Position numbers and translations under genes: made by a program
Notes under the pieces: generated by a model
What the model saw: only the letters and a program-made list of their open reading frames with translations
Databases searched by the model: none
Told to the model about the DNA's origin: nothing
In this document: in pieces, positions 18,219 through 26,781 of the stretch
Numbering within the stretch: the first letter of the stretch is position 1
How the letters are laid out: each line of letters opens with the position of its first letter
Assembly: GCA_900769945.1 (NCBI GenBank)
Contig: CAAGIO010000007.1
Coordinates: 1 to 55,037, forward strand
DNA length: 55,037 nt
Reading direction: 5' to 3'
Origin: Bacteroidales bacterium
GTDB lineage: Bacteria > Bacteroidota > Bacteroidia > Bacteroidales > F082

Positions 18219-18253
18219 CAAAATTACTAATAAAAAAATATATATTTGCAAAA
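18219..18253 (-). promoter_or_regulatory. Promoter of purE-rhomboid
   Basis: On the minus strand TAATTTTG (18226-18219) is a perfect -7 box with a TTTTG -33 element (18253-18249) about 22 bases upstream. It lies about 20 bases before the purE ATG. Its -33 element overlaps the end of the opposing hpt -7 box, so the two promoters may compete. Confidence 0.6.
18241..18248 (+). promoter_or_regulatory. -7 promoter box of hpt-adk
   Basis: TATATTTG matches TAnnTTTG exactly, about 45 bases before the hpt ATG. It is back to back with the purE promoter. No purine-responsive operator or riboswitch was recognised between them. Confidence 0.55.
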
Positions 18254-18292
18254 GTTAACAAAAATAAGCATATCAACATTATATCATTGATT

Positions 18293-18832
18293 ATGAATAT
18301 AATAGAAGTATCAGACAAGAAATTTGAGCCGTATATCTCACAAGAAACCATTGAGACTCAAATCCATAGAATCGCCAAAGAGATAGAGGCAGACGTGTCT
18401 GAAAAGAAGCCGTTGTTCCTCGTGATGTTAAACGGCGCCTTCATGTTCGCCGCCGAATTGTTTAAGAACCTTTCTATGCCTTGCGAGATGTCTTTCGTCA
18501 AATACAAGACATACGCCGGCACCGAGAGCACCTCGAAATCAAACGTGCTGCTGGGGTTGGACAAGAAGCAGGTCAGCGGCAGAGACATCATCGTCGTTGA
18601 AGACATCATCGACTCCGGCTTCACCATGAACGAGCTCATCAACGACCTGAAAGCCAACGGAGCGGCGAGTGTCCGCATCGCAACAATGCTCTTCAAACCT
18701 AACGCCTTCAAATTCAATTATAAAATAGACTATATCGGGTTGAATATCAGCAATGAATTCATCATCGGCTATGGGCTCGACTACAATGAATACGGCCGAA
18801 ACTATAAAGAAATATATAAAATTGTTGAATAA
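18293..18832 (+). CDS. hpt: Hypoxanthine phosphoribosyltransferase
   Basis: This enzyme salvages hypoxanthine (and probably guanine) to IMP/GMP using PRPP. The 179-residue protein carries the PRPP loop IIVVEDIIDSGFTMNELI (about 102-119), the FLVMLNGAFMFAAELF segment and the late FIIGYGLDYNEYGRN motif that is diagnostic of HPRT. I use the ATG at 18293 rather than an in-frame TTG two codons earlier. It overlaps adk by one base, so the two purine nucleotide genes are likely coupled. Confidence 0.9.
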   Translation: MNIIEVSDKKFEPYISQETIETQIHRIAKEIEADVSEKKPLFLVMLNGAFMFAAELFKNLSMPCEMSFVKYKTYAGTESTSKSNVLLGLDKKQVSGRDIIVVEDIIDSGFTMNELINDLKANGAASVRIATMLFKPNAFKFNYKIDYIGLNISNEFIIGYGLDYNEYGRNYKEIYKIVE

Positions 18833-19401
18833 TGAACATCATACTTTTTGGACCTCCGGGCGCAGGGAAAGGCACCCAGTCACAGCATCTTAAAGAAAAA
18901 TATTCACTGACATATTTTTCAACAGGCGATATTCTCCGTGAGGAAATGTCGGCAGAGACAGAAATTGGGAAGAAAGTTAAAGACATTATCGGCAAAGGCG
19001 GCCTTGTCTCAGACGAAATCGTCGTGTCAATGATTGAGTCAAGGATTGAAGCTAACAAAGACACCGACGGATTCCTTTTCGACGGCTTCCCAAGGACGGT
19101 GAGACAGGCAGAGATGCTCGACGACATCATGAAGAAGTCAGCCCTCAAGATTGACGCGGTGATAAGCCTCGAAGTGCCGGAAGACATACTCACAGAACGT
19201 ATGCTCGAACGCGGCAAGACAAGCGGACGCGCCGATGACAACATCGAATCTATCAAACACCGCTTCGTGGAATACGACGAGAAGACAAAGCCCGTCCTCG
19301 ACTATTACAGACAACAAGGCTGTCTCCACCCTATCTGCGGCGTCGGAAAGATTGAAGAAATCTTCGACCGCATCTGCAAAGAATTAGACTCTTTATCATA
19401 A
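18832..19401 (+). CDS. adk: Adenylate kinase
   Basis: This enzyme interconverts AMP + ATP and 2 ADP. The 189-residue protein begins with the P-loop MNIILFGPPGAGKGTQSQHL and has the AMP-site FSTGDILREE and the signature FDGFPRTVRQAEML. The LID is the short form: after ERMLERGKTSGRADD there is no zinc-binding insertion, consistent with the short Bacteroidetes enzyme. It is co-transcribed with hpt, and a terminator follows 15 bases after its stop. Confidence 0.95.
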   Translation: MNIILFGPPGAGKGTQSQHLKEKYSLTYFSTGDILREEMSAETEIGKKVKDIIGKGGLVSDEIVVSMIESRIEANKDTDGFLFDGFPRTVRQAEMLDDIMKKSALKIDAVISLEVPEDILTERMLERGKTSGRADDNIESIKHRFVEYDEKTKPVLDYYRQQGCLHPICGVGKIEEIFDRICKELDSLS

Positions 19402-19415
19402 TATTTTCAACACAC

Positions 19416-19455
19416 CGTCTCAGGGAGATGCCACAAAACATCCCTGAGACGTTTT
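19416..19455 (+). terminator. Intrinsic terminator after hpt-adk
   Basis: CGTCTCAGGGA (19416-19426) and TCCCTGAGACG (19441-19451) form a perfect 11-bp stem around a 14-nt loop, followed by TTTT. It ends the adk transcript. An in-frame ATG for malQ (19428) lies inside its loop, which is why I place the malQ start downstream. Confidence 0.8.
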
Positions 19456-19493
19456 ATCCCTACTCCTTGAAAACATCATATCAAAACACTCCC

Positions 19494-20912
19494 ATGAACT
19501 ACTACGCCGGAGTATCTGTCCCTCTCTTCTCCCTAAGAAGCGCACAAGGATTCGGCATTGGCGAGTTCCCCGACCTGAAAAAACTCGCCGACTGGTGCGT
19601 CGCCGCAGGATTGAGACTAATACAAATACTCCCTATCAACGACACCTCGACAAACGGCGGCTGGAACGACTCATACCCCTATAACGCCATTTCGACACGA
19701 CACCTCCACCCCGTCTATCTTAACATAGACGCCGTGGGAACCCTCGACGATGACGACAAAGCTATCTTCCTCGAAAAGAAAAGACAGCTGGACAACGAAG
19801 AGTTCGCCAACTACCCGGAAGTGTTCCGTCATAAGATGTTCTTCTTAAGGAAGATTTATGAAAGACAATGTCTTAACTCATCGCACGACCTCAGCATCTG
19901 CGACTTCAGCAACGACGATAACGACTTCTACCGCTTCCTTCAATATCACTGTGACCGACAGCTTAGCGACGCCGTCGATTATCTTCACCGGCACGGCATC
20001 ATGCTGAAAGGCGACATCCCGATAGGAGTCAACAGGGACAGCATCGATGTCAGAGAGGCGCCACATCTTTTCAACCTCGACATGGAGACAGGCGCACCGC
20101 CCGACGCCTTCGCCGCACAAGGACAAAACTGGGGATTCCCGACATATAACTGGCCAGAGATGGAGAAGGACGGGTTCCAATGGTGGAGAGAACGCGTCAG
20201 ATGGTACAGGAGATACTTCGACGCGCTACGTATCGACCACATCCTCGGATTCTTCCGCATCTGGGAGATACCCAAGGGCAGCCCTGACGCCTCCTTCGGA
20301 CACTACAGCCCGACGAACCCTAAACTTTGGGAGGCAGAAGGGAAGAAACGGCTCTCTCAAGTGTTCGGGCTGCCAGGCAACGACATGCTGATATGCGGGG
20401 AGGACCTCGGAATGGTTGCACCCTGCGTCCCCGGCGTCATGCGCGAACTCGGAATACTGAGCCTCGAAGTGCAAAGGATGCCTAAACAACCGGGCAGCCC
20501 CTTCAGCGACCCACGCGAGAACCCTTACCTCAGCGTCGATACCACAGGAACTCACGACATGCCAACACTGCGCGCATGGTGGGAACAGGACAGGAACTTG
20601 TCAACACGCTTCTATCACGAGATGCTACACCATCACGACAACCCTCCTTATTTCTGCGAACCTTGGATATGCAAAGAGATTATCGAGCAGCACCTGAACT
20701 CAAACTCACAGTGGGTGATAATACCTATCCAAGACTATTTAGCCATAGACGGCGACTTCCGATGGGACAAGACTTGGGAAGAACAAATCAACAACCCTGC
20801 CGACCCTAACAACAAATGGAAATACCGTATGCACCAGAGTCTTGAGCAACTGATTGAAAACGAAAGCCTCTCAGCCTCATTGTCGGAGATGATTCAACGA
20901 CTGAGAAAGTGA
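19494..20912 (+). CDS. malQ: 4-alpha-glucanotransferase (GH77), compact DPE2-like form
   Basis: This enzyme transfers alpha-1,4-glucan segments between maltodextrins in glycogen and maltose metabolism (cytosol). From the ATG at 19494 (MNYYAGVSVPLFSLRSAQGF) it has 472 residues. GH77 catalytic elements are present: nucleophile Asp in DALRIDHILGFFRIWEIP, acid/base Glu in MLICGEDLGMV, and the third Asp in TGTHDMPTLRAWW. The RIDHILGFFRIWEIP wording resembles the DPE2/Bacteroidetes type. Those usually carry tandem N-terminal CBM20 domains and run to roughly 900 residues, and nothing like CBM20 is present here. An in-frame ATG at 19428 would add 22 residues but sits in the adk terminator hairpin. 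No own promoter was recognised. Confidence 0.88.
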   Translation: MNYYAGVSVPLFSLRSAQGFGIGEFPDLKKLADWCVAAGLRLIQILPINDTSTNGGWNDSYPYNAISTRHLHPVYLNIDAVGTLDDDDKAIFLEKKRQLDNEEFANYPEVFRHKMFFLRKIYERQCLNSSHDLSICDFSNDDNDFYRFLQYHCDRQLSDAVDYLHRHGIMLKGDIPIGVNRDSIDVREAPHLFNLDMETGAPPDAFAAQGQNWGFPTYNWPEMEKDGFQWWRERVRWYRRYFDALRIDHILGFFRIWEIPKGSPDASFGHYSPTNPKLWEAEGKKRLSQVFGLPGNDMLICGEDLGMVAPCVPGVMRELGILSLEVQRMPKQPGSPFSDPRENPYLSVDTTGTHDMPTLRAWWEQDRNLSTRFYHEMLHHHDNPPYFCEPWICKEIIEQHLNSNSQWVIIPIQDYLAIDGDFRWDKTWEEQINNPADPNNKWKYRMHQSLEQLIENESLSASLSEMIQRLRK

Positions 20913-21319
20913 CAGCCTGCTGTCTCTCCCCAACATCTTGCAATGATATACACCGCTCCCCTCTTCATAAAGACCGGAACACGTCGGGAAATGATGAGAC
21001 CAAGGACTCCTTGTACCATCAACCATTGCACGAAAACAAAAATTGGGACATACTAATTTCCTGTAAATCAATGCTTGTAGGGAGAGATGGAATGTGCGCA
21101 CCACACAGAATCTATCAACACCATGCTCACAGCTGCCGCCTTTAACCTCAAAAAAGCCATCACAGCATCACTATGCTTTGGTTTCGAAAGTATGTGAGCC
21201 TATAAGGTCCGAAAAAAATGTTGGATTGCTGATGACAGAGGCGAATAATGCAATCTGAGAATAAAAGCGTTGACTTGCCTGTAATTGCGTTTTAACAGCA
21301 TAAAAATAAAGCCTTCATC
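20913..21319. other. Gene-free stretch at the left edge of the island; possible transposase C-terminus debris
   Basis: No intact gene was found. A short plus-strand reading ending at a TGA near 21199 gives MLTAAAFNLKKAI (from about 21122). This resembles the C-terminal 'AAxxNLKK' end of IS5/IS1182-like transposases. It is preceded, in another frame, by GRDGMCAPHRIYQHH, which could be the same gene after a frameshift. This is weak evidence for a decayed insertion sequence. No inverted repeats or target-site duplication were recognised. Confidence 0.25.
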
Positions 21320-22247
21320 ATGGCTATTCCAAAAATTATTAATACCTTTGCATCGAACTTAGATGAAATTACTATGGACGATTTGAAACGACTGAAGGAT
21401 ATACAGCAACAAACTGAGCCCTATATCGTGAAGTCGCACGACATCCATATTGAAGCGGACTTTGCGGATTGGATAGCGGACATCAAGAGCCGCTATCAGG
21501 ATTGGGATGTTTACATGTCCGAATACCTCATTGACTCTGGCGATGTGAGCAAGGAAGAACTGGCACTTGTAAAGCAACAGTTGAAACCTCGAGAAAACCT
21601 TCATTTGAAAATGTCTATGCGCTCTTTCCGTTCCGAAAAGGTGAGCATCTTCGTCAACCAAATCCTTGCATTGAAGCAGGAGGATGCAGCTGCGACCTTA
21701 AAGGAACTTGGCAACTACCCGATAGTAATGACACGTTCTCTCGATACTGCAAAACAATGGTTGCGCGACCATGCCCGAGGCAGTGAACGATTTGGCCTTC
21801 TTGCCAGCAGTAAAGCAGAGCGACTGAAAGCCATCAGTATCAACGTGCGCTATCAGCCTGACTTTGTTCATTGGTTCCTTGAAGACGATTCGGACATTCG
21901 TTCGTCAAATGCCCTCGAAGACACACTCACCGAGTTCAAGGTGCAAGGCCTTGAAATCGACTGGGCATGTGTAGCATGGGATGCCGACCTGCGTCTGAAC
22001 AAGGAACAAACCGCATGGCAACACTTCCAACTGCGTTCAGGTACCAAGTGGCAAAACATCAATAAGCCAATAAACCAAGAGTACCACATCAATGCATATC
22101 GCGTCCTCCTCACCCGAGCACGCCAAGGCATGGTTATCGTGGTTCCCGATGGAGACCATGGGTGTACCGCCAGACGAGACGCGCAAGCCTGAGTGGTATG
22201 ATGGCATTTATAATTATTTGAAGAATATAGGGATTAAGGAAATATAA
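21320..22247 (+). pseudogene. Truncated and frameshifted DUF2075 (helicase-like) gene
   Basis: The main reading (21320-22192) resembles the C-terminal half of DUF2075 nucleic-acid helicase-like proteins. It has ADFADWIADIKSRYQDWDVY, GLEIDWACVAWDADLR, and the helicase-like end YRVLLTRARQGMVIVVPDGD. The N-terminal Walker A and B part expected in this family is missing. At about 22156 the frame breaks: removing one C of the CC at 22156-22157 restores a normal family ending (MGVPPDETRKPEWYDGIYNY, then LKNIGIKEI and a stop at 22245-22247). A TACCTTTG promoter-like box at 21343-21350 precedes an ATG at 21374, so a short protein may still be expressed. I regard it as a remnant. The DUF1016 gene starts 27 bases further on. 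Confidence 0.65.
21343..21350 (+). promoter_or_regulatory. -7-like box inside the DUF2075 remnant
   Basis: TACCTTTG matches TAnnTTTG and lies 23 bases before an in-frame ATG (21374). It could drive the remnant and the DUF1016 gene behind it. No -33 TTTG at normal spacing was seen, so this may be chance. Confidence 0.3.
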
Positions 22248-22274
22248 AGTCTGTTCTAACGACAAATTCAAGTT

Positions 22275-23450
22275 ATGAGCAATATTCAATTAGCAATTAC
22301 AGATCCAGAGTACAAGCAATGGATTAGCAACATAGAAAAACGATTCCGACAACAGCAGATAAAGGCAGCTGTGCAAGTCAACTCCAGTAAGATCGAGTTC
22401 TACTGGAGCCTTGGTCGTGACATCTGCGAGATGCACGTAGAGGAGCGTTGGGGTGAATCCGTCATCAAGCAGTTGAGCGAAGATCTGCGTCTTGCAATTG
22501 ATGAAGCAAAGGGACTTACACCTGGCAACTTGTACTATTGTAAGCGATTCTATTCGCTTTATAATCAACTTTTTGAAAAAGTTCCCCAAGTTGGGGAAAT
22601 ATTTCACTATAGTTTGAGAAACGAAACTCAAAGAAGTGAATTGCAAATTGTTCCCCAAGTTGGGGAAATATTTAAGCCATTGCATGCCATTACTGAAAAC
22701 CGAATGCTTCCGCTTAATATTTTCGCAATTCCTTGGGGGCATCACAAGATCATTCTTGATCGCTACGAGAGCGAACCAATGAAGGCTTTGTTCTATGCCG
22801 CCAAAACATTAGAGCACAGTTGGTCAAGAGCCGTACTGGAGAATATGATGGGCGATAAGGGCAAAGACAACGGCCTCTATGAACGTCAAGGCAAGGCCGT
22901 CAACAACTTCCCTGCAACGATGCCTTATCCTACTGGCGACCTTGCTGCCGAAATTATAAGCGACCCATTGAACATGTCGTTTCTGAAACTGAAGACAAAG
23001 TATGACGAGCATACACTGAAACAAGCCCTGATTCGTCACGTCAACGACCTGCTGATGTCACTCGGAACAGGATTTGCCTACATACGAAATGAATATCTGC
23101 TTTCTGTTGCTGGCAAGGAACAGTTCTCTGACCTCTTGTTCTACAATACTAAGTTGCACGCATACGTAGTGGTTGAGGTCAAGATCACGGAGTTTGAATC
23201 ATCCTACCTCGGTCAGTTATCTGGCTACATGTCGCTCGTTAACCACATTTTGAAAGACGAAATTGACCGACCTACCATAGGCCTTCTCATCTGCCGCAGT
23301 AAGAACAACGTCTTTGCTCAGTATTGTCTTGAGGGCTACAACCAACCCATAGCTATCACAGCATACGAGGGCATACAGATTCTGCCTGAGAACTTCAATG
23401 ACACGTTGCCAAGTATCGAGGAATTGGAAGCAGAGATAGAAAAACAATGA
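22275..23450 (+). CDS. DUF1016 (YhcG-type) PD-(D/E)xK nuclease-like protein
   Basis: This 391-residue protein has two parts. The N-terminal DUF1016 winged-helix-like domain is about 10-165 (SSKIEFYWSLGRDICEMHVE, GLTPGNLYYCKRFYSLY). The C-terminal nuclease domain is about 210-370, with Asp286 in FSDLLFYN and EVK at 301-303 in AYVVVEVKI. That spacing fits a PD-(D/E)xK active site, so a metal-dependent nuclease is likely. Such proteins are often found near restriction-modification loci and mobile DNA. An unusual feature is a duplicated VPQVGEIF motif (103-110 and 126-133) encoded by identical 24-base palindromic repeats. It lies between the DUF2075 remnant and the helicase gene. A direct partner cannot be named. 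Confidence 0.8.
   Translation: MSNIQLAITDPEYKQWISNIEKRFRQQQIKAAVQVNSSKIEFYWSLGRDICEMHVEERWGESVIKQLSEDLRLAIDEAKGLTPGNLYYCKRFYSLYNQLFEKVPQVGEIFHYSLRNETQRSELQIVPQVGEIFKPLHAITENRMLPLNIFAIPWGHHKIILDRYESEPMKALFYAAKTLEHSWSRAVLENMMGDKGKDNGLYERQGKAVNNFPATMPYPTGDLAAEIISDPLNMSFLKLKTKYDEHTLKQALIRHVNDLLMSLGTGFAYIRNEYLLSVAGKEQFSDLLFYNTKLHAYVVVEVKITEFESSYLGQLSGYMSLVNHILKDEIDRPTIGLLICRSKNNVFAQYCLEGYNQPIAITAYEGIQILPENFNDTLPSIEELEAEIEKQ
22581..22673 (+). repeat. Pair of 24-base direct repeats with a palindromic core inside the DUF1016 gene
   Basis: The same 24 bases occur at 22581-22604 and 22650-22673, 69 bases apart, which is a multiple of three. Each contains the palindrome TTCCCCAA-G-TTGGGGAA (22582-22598 and 22651-22667). 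Both encode VPQVGEIF in frame. The copies could fold into hairpins or pair with each other in DNA or mRNA, and the unit could change copy number without breaking the frame. Confidence 0.85.
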
Positions 23451-23620
23451 GAATTGTCATTTTCGCAAATCTCCAAAATGGAATGCCGCATTTGCAAAAA
23501 AATAAACAGTATTATATTTAAGAATAACAAAACCGCATACAATATGATTAACTTAAATTGACCTTAAATTGAATTATTATTAGGGTGATTAAGTATGGTA
23601 AACAATATAAAATAAATTTT

Positions 23621-26600
23621 ATGAATATTTCTACCAGTATTTATGAACAAATCATAAATCAACTCTTCAAGATTAAACTTGACGAGATTGACGAAGAACG
23701 CTTCTACATTGGCAGAAAAAGTATCTCTAAATCTGATGCAGTACATATTCTCTCAAAATATCTTCAGCATCTCATTGAAATTGCTTTCATTGGAACAGCC
23801 GATGAACAAGATACGGACAAATATACAGATTTCGTTAATTCTGTAATCAAGACTTTGGGCAAAGAGTTCAATGTAGAAGACACAGAGCTTGACCTAATAG
23901 ATGCCCAAAAGAATATTCTTACTTCAATCGTTGACCGTACCTGCTGTGACTATCCTGACATTGAGGAACATATAAAATCCATTACACCTATCACTACTCT
24001 GAGCCATAGTGCACTTTTCTTCGGTGGGAGAGGTCCTGCGGATATGGAGAGTGAGTTAAATCGTGAAATCTTATGTGCAGATGAGATTTGTTGGGTTGTA
24101 TCATTTATCAAAACAAGTGGTTTGAATCTATTATGGAATAGTCTTAGGAAATTCACAAGTGAAGGGAAACGGTTGAGGGTTATTACCACTACATATACAG
24201 GGGCAACAGATTTTGATGCTGTTGCAAGATTAGCAAAACTTCCCAATACAGAGGTAAAAATCTCGTATGACGGCACACAAGACCGCCTTCACGCAAAATC
24301 ATATATCTTCCTTCGCAATTCGGGCTTTCATACCGCTTATATTGGTTCAAGCAACCTTTCATGTTATGCTTTAAAAGACGGTAAAGAATGGAATTTCAAA
24401 GCCACGCAGTTTGAGTTGCCACATGTTATAGAGGATGTAAGGAATTCGTTTGAAGTATATTGGTGTGATTCAACATTTGAGAAGTATGAACCAGATGTTG
24501 ACGATGAACGTCTAAAGAAAGCACTTGGTGCAGATTGGGAAACACCATTGCTCGATTTCTCTGCCCTTGACCTCATGCGTGCCAAAGATTATCAACAAGA
24601 GATTCTTGAAAAACTTGATGTTGAGCGAAATATCCATAATCATTTTCGCAATCTGGTCGTGGCTGCTACAGGAACAGGTAAAACTGTTATAGCGGCATTT
24701 GATTTCAAACGCTATCGAGAAGCAAATCCAAATTGTCATTTCCTATTTATTGCTCATCGTCAGGAAATTTTGCGCCAAGCAATGCAAACATTCCGTATTG
24801 TACTTGAAGACCCCAATTTCGGAAGTATATGGGATGGAATGAATGAGCCAAGCAATTATCAGCATGTGTTTGCCAGCAAGGACACATTACGCAACCGTAT
24901 CGACACTATAAAACTGACCAGTGACTATTATGATTATATGATTGTGGATGAGGTGCACCACATTGTGGCTCCTACATACGTTAAACTAATAGAATACTTC
25001 AAACCTCATATTCTTTTAGGATTGACAGCCACACCGGAACGTACGAATGAGAATGAAGATATCAAAAAGTATTTTGACGATCATATTTCTGCTGAAATAC
25101 GTTTGCCGGCGGCCTTGAATGCCGGATTGTTGGCTCCTTTCCATTATTATGGAATTCCTGATAATGTAGATTTGTCTGAAGTTAAATGGAGTGGACATGG
25201 ATATGATGTAGCAGAATTATCACGCATTTACACACAAAACGACTTTAGAACAGGTCTTATCCTGAAGAAAATGCAGGAATACATTGGCAACAGCAGATTA
25301 CATAAAGTTCGTGCACTTTGTTTCTGTGTTGACAAGGAACATGCAAAATTCATGAATGCCAAGTTTACTTTGGCAGGATTAAAAACTGATGTACTTACAA
25401 GCGATGATAATAATCAACATCGTCGAATTGTTAAACAACGATTACAGTCGGGTGCTATCAATTATCTTTTTGTTGTCGATCTTTTCAACGAGGGTGTTGA
25501 CATTCCTGAGATTGATACCGTTCTTTTCCTACGTCCGACAGAGAGTGCTACAGTGTTTCTACAACAGTTTGGTCGTGGCCTACGACTTCACAAAGGCAAA
25601 GATCATCTCACTGTCCTTGACTTTGTGGGGCATTCACGTGCTGAATTCAGTTATAAGGATAGGTTTGAATCACTTATCGGGCGACACTCTCGCGACATTC
25701 TCACCGAAGTAAAAGAAGGATTTCAAAATGCGCCATTCGGATGCAAGATAATCCTTGAAGAGAAAGCCAAGGAAGAAATCATCGCAAACATCGAAGGCTA
25801 TCTCAGGAGTATGAACAAAAACAGAATCATAAAAGAGATTGCATCTTACCATGAAACATTCAGGGATTCATTCTCTTTGTCTGGTTTCCTTGACTATAGC
25901 CATATACCATTCCACAAAATATATGGCAGTATGACTTGGGGAGAATTGTGCAAGGAAGCCGGAGTATGTGATAATGTTTCCCCAAATGCATCTCTTATAA
26001 AATATGCCGTAACAAAGAAATGGCTTGCCACAGATTCATACTCCTACTTTTCACAATTAATCAAGTTTGTTGACTGCGGATTTCTATGTGATACAAACAC
26101 ATTTAGCGAGTATGAAAGACGTTGTGCAGTAATGTTCTATTATGACCTATTTGATAAAGCCAATAATTACGGCAGCATTGAGGAAATGTTCAACGATCTG
26201 GCAACAGATGAACTTTTCATACACGAATTGAAAGAAGTTCTCAAATATTTATGTGACAGATGTTCAGCACCTGAAAAAGAAGACAATTCTGTTTATAAAG
26301 AATGGAATCCTCTCCGATTGCATGGCGTTTACACCAAGGCACAAATTCAGGCTGCACTCGGATTATCCACACTTGAACGAAAATCGCCTTCCCGCGAGGG
26401 TGTTGAACGTTTGAAAAGTATCAAACTCGAAGCTATGTATGTGGATGTCATAAAAAAACGTGAAGAGGGTTCGATGACTGCTTATAAGGATTATGCCATG
26501 AATCGTGAATTCTTCCATTGGGAAACTCAGAACAGAGTGCGTGAAGGCAGTCGCGAAGCAGAAGCATATCGCAAAGGAGAGAACAATATGCTACTTTTCG

Positions 26601-26776
26601 TACGCCAACAAGCAGAACACCCCGACTATAAGTGTCGTATGGGCTTTGTATATCTTGGTCAGGTTACTATGAAAAGTATTGAAGGTTCTAAGCCAATGCA
26701 GATAGTATGGCATCTGGATACACCTATGTCAGAGGCAACCTATGCTTTTGCGAGTCAATATAAGGCTATTGGATAA
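23621..26776 (+). CDS. PLD-nuclease / DEAD-type helicase fusion with DUF3427 C-terminus
   Basis: This is a 1051-residue fusion. I start it at the ATG at 23621 (MNISTSIYEQIINQLFKIKL), not the GTG at 23585. An N-terminal phospholipase-D-like nuclease domain (about 115-290) shows one HKD-type motif (RLHAKSYIF followed by IGSSNLS, His near 224). A superfamily 2 helicase core follows, with Walker A ATGTGKT (about 349-355), motif II DEVH (about 443-446), motif III TAT and motif VI QFGRGLRLHKG (about 649). The last ~300 residues match the DUF3427 type seen in such helicases. Its make-up suggests ATP-driven DNA remodelling plus phosphodiester cleavage, as in anti-phage or restriction-like systems. 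It lies five bases before a Nudix gene, a pairing I recall as recurrent. Base use is more AT-rich than the flanks, suggesting acquisition. Confidence 0.82.
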   Translation: MNISTSIYEQIINQLFKIKLDEIDEERFYIGRKSISKSDAVHILSKYLQHLIEIAFIGTADEQDTDKYTDFVNSVIKTLGKEFNVEDTELDLIDAQKNILTSIVDRTCCDYPDIEEHIKSITPITTLSHSALFFGGRGPADMESELNREILCADEICWVVSFIKTSGLNLLWNSLRKFTSEGKRLRVITTTYTGATDFDAVARLAKLPNTEVKISYDGTQDRLHAKSYIFLRNSGFHTAYIGSSNLSCYALKDGKEWNFKATQFELPHVIEDVRNSFEVYWCDSTFEKYEPDVDDERLKKALGADWETPLLDFSALDLMRAKDYQQEILEKLDVERNIHNHFRNLVVAATGTGKTVIAAFDFKRYREANPNCHFLFIAHRQEILRQAMQTFRIVLEDPNFGSIWDGMNEPSNYQHVFASKDTLRNRIDTIKLTSDYYDYMIVDEVHHIVAPTYVKLIEYFKPHILLGLTATPERTNENEDIKKYFDDHISAEIRLPAALNAGLLAPFHYYGIPDNVDLSEVKWSGHGYDVAELSRIYTQNDFRTGLILKKMQEYIGNSRLHKVRALCFCVDKEHAKFMNAKFTLAGLKTDVLTSDDNNQHRRIVKQRLQSGAINYLFVVDLFNEGVDIPEIDTVLFLRPTESATVFLQQFGRGLRLHKGKDHLTVLDFVGHSRAEFSYKDRFESLIGRHSRDILTEVKEGFQNAPFGCKIILEEKAKEEIIANIEGYLRSMNKNRIIKEIASYHETFRDSFSLSGFLDYSHIPFHKIYGSMTWGELCKEAGVCDNVSPNASLIKYAVTKKWLATDSYSYFSQLIKFVDCGFLCDTNTFSEYERRCAVMFYYDLFDKANNYGSIEEMFNDLATDELFIHELKEVLKYLCDRCSAPEKEDNSVYKEWNPLRLHGVYTKAQIQAALGLSTLERKSPSREGVERLKSIKLEAMYVDVIKKREEGSMTAYKDYAMNREFFHWETQNRVREGSREAEAYRKGENNMLLFVRQQAEHPDYKCRMGFVYLGQVTMKSIEGSKPMQIVWHLDTPMSEATYAFASQYKAIG

Positions 26777-26781
26777 AATAT

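Noticed and set aside
18198..18251. N-terminal extension of purE
   Set aside because: It covers the promoter region; the family begins at MNPIVS-type sequence.
19428..19493. Earlier ATG for malQ
   Set aside because: It is in the loop of the adk terminator, and the added residues do not look like the family.
20877..21104. 75-residue minus-strand frame at the malQ end
   Set aside because: It starts in the gap and runs into malQ; no domain or start signal was recognised.
22581..22673. CRISPR-like repeat
   Set aside because: Only two repeats, in frame within a gene, with protein-coding spacing; no array or cas genes are present.
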